Position numbers and translations under genes: made by a program
Shown: positions 16,012-20,801 of the stretch, piece after piece
How the letters are laid out: every line of letters begins with the position of its first letter
How positions within the stretch are numbered: position 1 is the stretch's first letter
The notes under the pieces: generated by a model
The model's input: only the letters and a program-made list of their open reading frames with translations
What the model was told of the DNA's origin: nothing
Database searches by the model: none
Source of the DNA: Neisseriales bacterium
GTDB taxonomy: Bacteria; Pseudomonadota; Gammaproteobacteria; Burkholderiales; UBA11063
Assembly (NCBI GenBank): GCA_008017145.1
Contig: SSGY01000077.1
Location: forward strand, 1 to 20,801
Direction of reading: 5' to 3'
DNA length: 20,801 bases

Positions 16012-16040
16012 ATTTTAGCACCTTATCTGTAAATTGTAAA
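16012..16040 (-). promoter_or_regulatory. Sigma70 promoter for the small secreted protein and thioesterase
   Basis: On the minus strand TTTACA (16040-16035) and TAAAAT (16017-16012) are separated by exactly 17 bases and the -10 box has a TG extension (TGCTAAAAT). Each hexamer matches five of six consensus positions. It begins within 30 bases upstream of the ribosome site of the gene at 15978 and lies just after the rsmJ stop. Confidence 0.65.
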
Positions 16041-16042
16041 AT

Positions 16043-16816
16043 CTATCCACTCATTTTTTGTGTCGGAATTTGGTAAACATCAAAACGAATTGTTTTACCT
16101 GCTTTATTATAAGTCGGGCAAGGTTTTGCAACCAAGCTCTGCTGTTTATTATCACGCTTAACTACTAATTTATGTGAACACAAACTCCACGCCAAATTAA
16201 AAACAGTATCATCAGCTATATGTGACTCTTGATTAGCAGTTTTTATCATTAGATCTATTAACTGCATATCTTTTTTAGCCAAAGCATTTTTACCATCAGC
16301 AAACATTGGATCAAAATAAATTACATCATGTTTGTCGGTAATGCTTTGCAAATAATCATAATTATGTGTATATATCACCTGAATATCATTTAATTGCGTT
16401 CTGAAATTAAGACATAGATAATTGAGAATAATTGCCAGATAGGGATTATTTTCAAGCATCGTAATCCTAAAACCAGATAGAGCCAGAAGAATAGAGTCGC
16501 GCCCTAAACCAGCGGTCAAATCTAATACTTTTATTGGCTGACTAACACTAGGCTTTAGATTAATCGCCTGTAATAAAATTTCACATTTTAATCCTGGTTT
16601 TCGTTTCGCAATAAACTCATGATAAAAAGAATAAACATTAAAAGGCTTAAATAATGGTGAAACTATCATCAGCGATTCATTAGTTAGCAACAAATATAGC
16701 TCATCCATAGCCAATGCCGAATCAAATCGTAACACTTGAGCATCAGGAACAATTGCAGCTAACTCCAAAGCTTTTGCACGCAAGGTATCATCGCTATAAT
16801 ATAAATTTATGGTCAT
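16043..16816 (-). CDS. rsmJ: 16S rRNA (guanine-1516-N2)-methyltransferase RsmJ
   Basis: An S-adenosylmethionine-dependent enzyme that methylates G1516 of 16S rRNA in the small ribosomal subunit. The 257 residues contain KPGLKCEILLQAI at 73-85, the AdoMet-binding LDLTAGLGRDS at 98-108, the acidic loop LENNP at 121-125 and the catalytic-region FDPMF at 168-172 followed by KKDMQ, all typical of RsmJ. It starts six bases after the rlmH stop with a weak ribosome site, so the two rRNA-modification genes are in one operon with the permease. Confidence 0.9.
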   Translation of the reverse strand: MTINLYYSDDTLRAKALELAAIVPDAQVLRFDSALAMDELYLLLTNESLMIVSPLFKPFNVYSFYHEFIAKRKPGLKCEILLQAINLKPSVSQPIKVLDLTAGLGRDSILLALSGFRITMLENNPYLAIILNYLCLNFRTQLNDIQVIYTHNYDYLQSITDKHDVIYFDPMFADGKNALAKKDMQLIDLMIKTANQESHIADDTVFNLAWSLCSHKLVVKRDNKQQSLVAKPCPTYNKAGKTIRFDVYQIPTQKMSG

Positions 16817-16822
16817 CAGAGA

Positions 16823-17293
16823 CTATTCCCGATGGTACGGATGGTGCTCCAGTATCGAGATTGCTCGATAAATTTGCTCCAAAATAATTACCCGCACCAA
16901 AGCATGCGGAAACACCATGGTTGATAAACTAATTCTGGCATGCGCTTTAGCACGCAAATCAGGATGAAGGCCGTCTGCGCCACCAATGATAAAACATAGC
17001 GAGGGTACAGATAAGGCGCTACGTTCTAAAAAGCTCGCAAATTGGATACTATCGTACATTTTACCACGCTCATCAAGCGCAATTACAAAACTATCCCGAG
17101 GAATAGAATCCTCAATCTTTTTAGCTTCCAGCGCCATATTTTCCATGGCGCTTTTATTCGCATTTTTATCAGCTTTAATTTCAATTATCTGGCAACTATA
17201 CTTACCATGATTAATCCGTTTTAGATATTCATCGCAAGCGCTAACGACCCATTGAGGCATTTTATTGGCAATATTGATTATACTAACACGCAT
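16823..17293 (-). CDS. rlmH: 23S rRNA (pseudouridine-1915-N3)-methyltransferase RlmH
   Basis: A SPOUT-class methyltransferase that modifies pseudouridine 1915 in helix 69 of 23S rRNA on assembled ribosomes. The 156 residues are the family's normal length. ALDERGK at 72-78, the knot motif FIIGGADGL at 101-109, and the C-terminal PHALVRVIILEQIYRA with the terminal HPYHRE are diagnostic. The ATG at 17293 shares its A with the stop of the permease gene (TAATG), and AAGG lies about seven bases upstream, so translation is coupled. Confidence 0.97.
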   Translation of the reverse strand: MRVSIINIANKMPQWVVSACDEYLKRINHGKYSCQIIEIKADKNANKSAMENMALEAKKIEDSIPRDSFVIALDERGKMYDSIQFASFLERSALSVPSLCFIIGGADGLHPDLRAKAHARISLSTMVFPHALVRVIILEQIYRAISILEHHPYHRE

Positions 17294-18678
17294 TAAAGAG
17301 CCTTATTTTTACGCACGATATAAATTTTATGTCCGAGATAAATAGCGGCAAATAGAATGACTGAGGAATAAATCATCACAAAATCCCAAATACCATAGTG
17401 CTCTCCCAATGTAATAAATTGTGCAGCAACAATTACCACAATCACCAGCATTGAAATAATTTGCGCCCAAGGATAAAACTTAGCCCGATATTTAAGAATC
17501 GAAAGCCCACCCAATGCTGGCAAGAATTTACGTCTGAATTGATAATGACTTAAAGCAATCCCAAACCAAGCAATAAAGCCACATAAAGAAGAAATTTGCA
17601 CTATATAGCTAAAAAATGTACCATTGCCAATAAATGATGAAATAAACACCAGTGAGCCAATCAATGCCGTCGCGATTAAAGCAGGAATTGGAACACCCTT
17701 GCTATTAAAGTGTTTAAAGATGGCCGGGGTTTGCCCATGCTGCCCCATATACCATAATATACGGCTTGAAGAATACATGCTAGCATTAGCTGCAGAAATA
17801 AGCGCTACCAAGATAATAAAATTCATTGCATCAGCAGCATACATACCAGCAAATTTATGAAAAATCAAGGTATATGGACTAGTCGAAATATTATTTTGAT
17901 CTGCTAGTTTAGGATCATTGAATGGCAATAATAGACTAATTACGCCAATTGATAATACATAAAATAATGTTAGACGCCAAAATACCAGTTTGATGGATTT
18001 AGGAATGGTAACTTCTGGATCTTTAGTTTCACCAGATGCAACCCCTATTAACTCAGTTCCTTGAAATGAAAACCCAGCAAATAAGAAAACTGAGATAAAA
18101 CCATACCATCCGCTATGAAATGGTGCATCTTGAATATGCCAATTTTGCGTTCCAAAATGTGGTTGTTGAAAAATAGTAAACGCACCTAAAATAATAAAGA
18201 CGATGATTACACCAACTTTTAAAAATGACAACCAATACTCAATTTCACCATATACTTTAACCGAAAATAGATTTACCAAAAAAATCATGCTAAAAAAAGC
18301 CAGTGAAAAATAGACTGGATTAACATGGGGAAACCAATAGCTCATAACTAATGCCGCTGCCGATATCTCCGCAGCAATAGTAATTGCCCAGTTAAACCAA
18401 TAGTTATAACTCATCGCAAAACCAAATGACTTGCCAACATATGTTGTAGAATAGTCACAAAATGAACCTGAGCTTGGCTTATAGGTACTCATTTCACCTA
18501 AACTAGTCATTAAAAAATAGACAATTACCGCCATTAATGCATAGGCAAATAACGCACCACCCGGTCCACCAATAAAAATTGAATAACCACTGGCTAAAAA
18601 AATTCCGGTTCCAATTGAGCCACCAATTGCAATCATGTTAATATGGCGTGCTTTTAATTTTTTTTCTAATTGAGCCAT
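17293..18678 (-). CDS. lysP: Amino acid permease of the APC family, LysP-like
   Basis: An inner-membrane amino acid:proton symporter of 461 residues with about 12 membrane helices. The first helix has the APC substrate-binding IAIGGSIGTGIF at 16-27. Long stretches follow E. coli LysP closely, such as KARHINMIAIGGSIG, VYFLMTSLGEMS, NYWFNWAITIA, GFSFQGTELIG and FIAWFGIALSHYQFRR, so lysine is the likely substrate, although related permeases vary in specificity. I chose the ATG at 18678, preceded by GTGAGGA, over an ATG five codons upstream that overlaps this ribosome site. It shares an operon with rlmH and rsmJ and has a long leader with two short ORFs. Confidence 0.87.
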   Translation of the reverse strand: MAQLEKKLKARHINMIAIGGSIGTGIFLASGYSIFIGGPGGALFAYALMAVIVYFLMTSLGEMSTYKPSSGSFCDYSTTYVGKSFGFAMSYNYWFNWAITIAAEISAAALVMSYWFPHVNPVYFSLAFFSMIFLVNLFSVKVYGEIEYWLSFLKVGVIIVFIILGAFTIFQQPHFGTQNWHIQDAPFHSGWYGFISVFLFAGFSFQGTELIGVASGETKDPEVTIPKSIKLVFWRLTLFYVLSIGVISLLLPFNDPKLADQNNISTSPYTLIFHKFAGMYAADAMNFIILVALISAANASMYSSSRILWYMGQHGQTPAIFKHFNSKGVPIPALIATALIGSLVFISSFIGNGTFFSYIVQISSLCGFIAWFGIALSHYQFRRKFLPALGGLSILKYRAKFYPWAQIISMLVIVVIVAAQFITLGEHYGIWDFVMIYSSVILFAAIYLGHKIYIVRKNKAL

Positions 18679-18807
18679 TTCATTCCTCACCATGTAAAAT
18701 AAATAGAGTTACGCATAGTACAGCAACACTTAAGTAAGAGTATATAAATATTAAATAAAAATAATATGTTGCTAAATTTCATTAAGAACTAAGTATGTTT
18801 TTGAAAT

Positions 18808-18885
18808 TTACTGACGTTGCTTATAAAGCTTTGCGGTAGGAATAGTTATTGAGACATAGTGTATTAGTTGTGTTGTATTTGACAT
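18808..18885 (-). CDS. Candidate leader peptide (25 residues) upstream of the lysP-like permease
   Basis: A 25-codon frame with a very strong AGAGGGG ribosome site six bases before the ATG at 18885. The product has several Thr and Ile residues and ends AKLYKQRQ. It lies 129 bases before the permease start. The excellent initiation site is the only strong support; it could be a regulatory leader peptide or the relic of a lost gene. Nothing clearly identifies it. Confidence 0.35.
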   Translation of the reverse strand: MSNTTQLIHYVSITIPTAKLYKQRQ

Positions 18886-18900
18886 AGTAATCCCCTCTTT

Positions 18901-18975
18901 CTAATCATTCCAAACTTGTGACATAAAAGCGCCTTTAAGAGCACCATATTTGCGAGTTAGATGTAGTTTATTCAT
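18901..18975 (-). CDS. Candidate short ORF (24 residues) in the permease leader
   Basis: A 24-codon frame from ATG 18975 to TAG 18901 encoding a basic peptide with RKYGALKGAFMSQVW near its end. The only upstream ribosome-like sequence is a GGA about eleven bases away. It is followed 15 bases later by the better-supported 25-codon frame. Its composition is not random-looking, but I recognise no family. Confidence 0.25.
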   Translation of the reverse strand: MNKLHLTRKYGALKGAFMSQVWND

Positions 18976-19007
18976 ACAATATTAATCCAAAGATTTAAGA
19001 ATGATTT

Positions 19008-19016
19008 ATTTTAGCA
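19008..19016 (-). promoter_or_regulatory. Extended -10 promoter for the permease leader
   Basis: On the minus strand this is TGCTAAAAT, the same extended -10 sequence as at 16012-16020. A start near 19000 would give the permease mRNA a leader of about 320 bases carrying both short ORFs. No good -35 box is seen. Confidence 0.45.
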
Positions 19017-19030
19017 TATTTTATTGTAAT

Positions 19031-19062
19031 ACAGGTTATGATTTAATAAAGTTATGACCTGT
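19031..19062 (-). terminator. Possible hairpin terminator at the end of nrdD
   Basis: ACAGGTTAT and ATGACCTGT (19031-19039 and 19054-19062) form an eight- to nine-pair stem with a 14-base loop, spanning the nrdD stop codon. The sequence after it on the minus strand is AT-rich but has no long T run, so termination would be weak. Confidence 0.3.
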
Positions 19063-20641
19063 GATAATGACGCATTTTTTCTTCGATTCTACGTTCTTTA
19101 CTAAAATTATCAATCAATTTTAGATAACCAATTACACGCGTTGCGTGCCGTACATTTTTAGAAGAGCATTGCTGACAATAATCAAGCGTTAATTTATTAA
19201 CCGTAGAACAATCGCAGCAATAAGTAACTTTTACATTAGTCGTCCAATAATTGCAGCCAGTTTTAGCTGCCAGATTAAACAACTTCAGATATCCTTCTAC
19301 AGTTAAATAACCATCGGTATTGAGATGCAATGCCGAACCACCGTCGAGATATTGGGTAATCTCACGCCCATGCAAAATAAATTTATCGACGACATTAATT
19401 CCATCATCTTCTACTGGATAAAAATAGCTATTGTAACAATCACGATTTATCTGATAGCCAGCCTGCTTGTCCCATTTAGCGTTTTTTACACCTAAATTCT
19501 CAGCTGGTACAAATTCAGTATTAAATAAATAACCAGACTCTTGGCGCGCAGCACGATTTGCATCATAGATAATTTTTAACTGTTGTTGTAAAAATTGAAT
19601 ATATTCGAGATTATTACCCGGAGTAATCCCCATAGATTCAGCAGCTTCAAGCATTCCATTAATACCGATAGTTAAAAATTGTTTATTAATATTTATGTAA
19701 CCTGCTGAATAGACAGGCAACAAATTAGCATTTAAAAAATCTTCAACTATTTTACGATATGCAACATGATATTTATGAATTTTGTTAATCTTAGTTAGCA
19801 AATCGCGCTTTTCCAATACTAGCCGATTCATATTTAAGGTAATTACATTAATTGAGCCAGTTGCAACCCCTCCTGCGCCTGAGGTATTCGAAAAAGTATT
19901 ATCAGTCAACTCATTACGTAACCGGCAGCATGAACTTAAACTATCGACACTCTCCGACATATAGATAAAAAATGAATTTCCCTCGTGCATTTGTACGGCG
20001 CACATCTTTGCAAATTCATCATCTTTGGGCTGATTATTTTGAGTTAGTATTGCTGCTGTCACTACTGGAAAAGTTAAAATCGCTTTAGTTCGTTCCCGGT
20101 TAAACCAACTCAGAAAAAATTCTTCTAAATCCATCACCGATGCAAAATCAGGACGTGTTCCATCCGGAAAAATAAAATCCGCAAATAAAGAGCTTAAAAA
20201 ATTGCTATCAAAAATGGAAATATTCCAAAAAATACTTTGATACCCACGTGCTGCTGCAGGTTGATTTAAAGCATACACAACATGCTGTAAATGATTCTCG
20301 ACTTCCGATTTATGAGTTATTAAATAGTTATCACCATAATCCAAGCGCGCAAAATAATCAAAATACAATAAAAACTCTGGGGTTCCGCAAGCTCCAGCAA
20401 ACTGAGACGAAATAGCAAAAACCAAATTAACGAATGAGCCACAAAAGCTATCTAAATGCTTTGGCGCCAAAGATTCACCACCTAAAGTAGTCAAGCCATT
20501 AAGCAAAAACGGGTACATGGTAATTGAAGCGCAATATGGGAAAAATGGATGCGTCTCATCATGTTTATATATTTCGTGATTTTCCAGTTGGCGAATATAT
20601 TCATCTGCAAGCTCTGTTCCGAATAGCTCACTGATTTTATA
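19052..20641 (-). pseudogene. nrdD: Anaerobic (class III) ribonucleotide reductase NrdD, 5'-truncated by an IS630 element
   Basis: The C-terminal about 530 residues of the oxygen-sensitive glycyl-radical enzyme that makes deoxynucleotides under anaerobic conditions. The frame begins in YKISELFGTELADEYIRQL just inside 20641 and continues through HPFFPYC, DSFCGSFVNL, a zinc ribbon with two CxxC pairs near the end (YCCDC and YCQQC), and the glycyl-radical RVIGYL, all intact. Complete enzymes are about 600-750 residues, so the N-terminal region, including any ATP cone, is missing. The first internal ATG, at 20518, has no ribosome site and lies past conserved sequence. No nrdG follows. It is probably non-functional in this arrangement. 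Confidence 0.85.
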
Positions 20642-20642
20642 G

Positions 20643-20801
20643 TTATCCTATAAATAGCTGAGCGATAGATTGTTCAATAGCTAAACTTAAATTATCCTGT
20701 CGATTATCATTTGTCCTAATGCAACGTTTCAAGTTAGCCCATATATGTTCAATTGGGTTTAGGTCAGGTGAATATGGTGGCAGATAAATTAACCTACATC
20801 C
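20643..20801 (-). mobile_element. IS630-family transposase, C-terminal 52 residues, continuing past the right edge
   Basis: The minus strand encodes the end of a DDE transposase: YLPPYSPDLNPIEHIWANLK, including the last catalytic glutamate in the DLNPIE motif, then a Gln/Asn-rich helical tail ending LFIG and TAA at 20643-20645. This is the hallmark of IS630/Tc1-mariner relatives, which insert at TA. The stop sits within a few bases of where the nrdD frame resumes, so the element's end lies at about 20638-20650, where TA dinucleotides occur. The rest of the element is outside the window. Confidence 0.9.

Noticed and set aside
18679..19007. A lysine riboswitch in the permease leader
   Set aside because: I looked for the conserved L-box core and multi-helix arrangement and did not find it; only the short ORFs and a small inverted repeat are visible.

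Overview
The window is an AT-rich stretch of a Gram-negative proteobacterial chromosome. Heptose biosynthesis genes for lipopolysaccharide, a soluble RnfB/RsxB-type ferredoxin protein, ZapE, RsmJ, RlmH and a Neisseria-like exonuclease III point to a low-GC betaproteobacterium, perhaps of the Neisseriales. That placement is inference from gene content. Most of the window is ordinary housekeeping sequence. Several promoters are extended -10 boxes of the form TGnTATAAT or TGnTAAAAT.

Layout. Positions 1-3072, minus strand: a partial membrane-anchored protein, a small cysteine-containing secreted protein, serS and a Cof-type HAD phosphatase. Positions 3165-5901, plus strand: hldA, hldD and a secreted RNase T2. 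Positions 5920-7561, minus: an unrecognised 336-residue protein overlapping a RnfB/RsxB-like iron-sulfur protein. Positions 7633-9152, plus: zapE and a four-tRNA cluster (Pro, Arg, His, Pro) whose consensus promoter lies inside the end of zapE. Positions 9237-11240: an AsmA-family gene broken by a frameshift, a decayed RND-efflux remnant and a tiny SlyX-like gene. Positions 11256-15367: a maltose/galactoside-type acetyltransferase, an HI0933-family flavoprotein, exonuclease III, a second HAD hydrolase and a small secreted protein, interspersed with three copies of a long palindromic intergenic repeat. Positions 15374-18678, minus: a hot-dog thioesterase, a small secreted protein with its own promoter, and the operon lysP-like permease, rlmH, rsmJ. 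Positions 18694-19051 form a long leader with two very short reading frames. Positions 19052-20801: an anaerobic ribonucleotide reductase gene (nrdD) that has lost its start, directly abutting the end of an IS630-family transposase.

The most distinctive signals are: (1) a roughly 125-130 bp palindromic repeat family, with two close copies and one diverged copy sharing the core; (2) the interruption of nrdD by an IS630 element; (3) a frameshift in the AsmA gene that exactly matches a 4-bp tandem duplication; (4) a palindromic pair of divergent promoters between the HAD gene and hldA; and (5) a long leader with short ORFs before the lysP-like permease. I saw no CRISPR array, prophage or obvious defence system.
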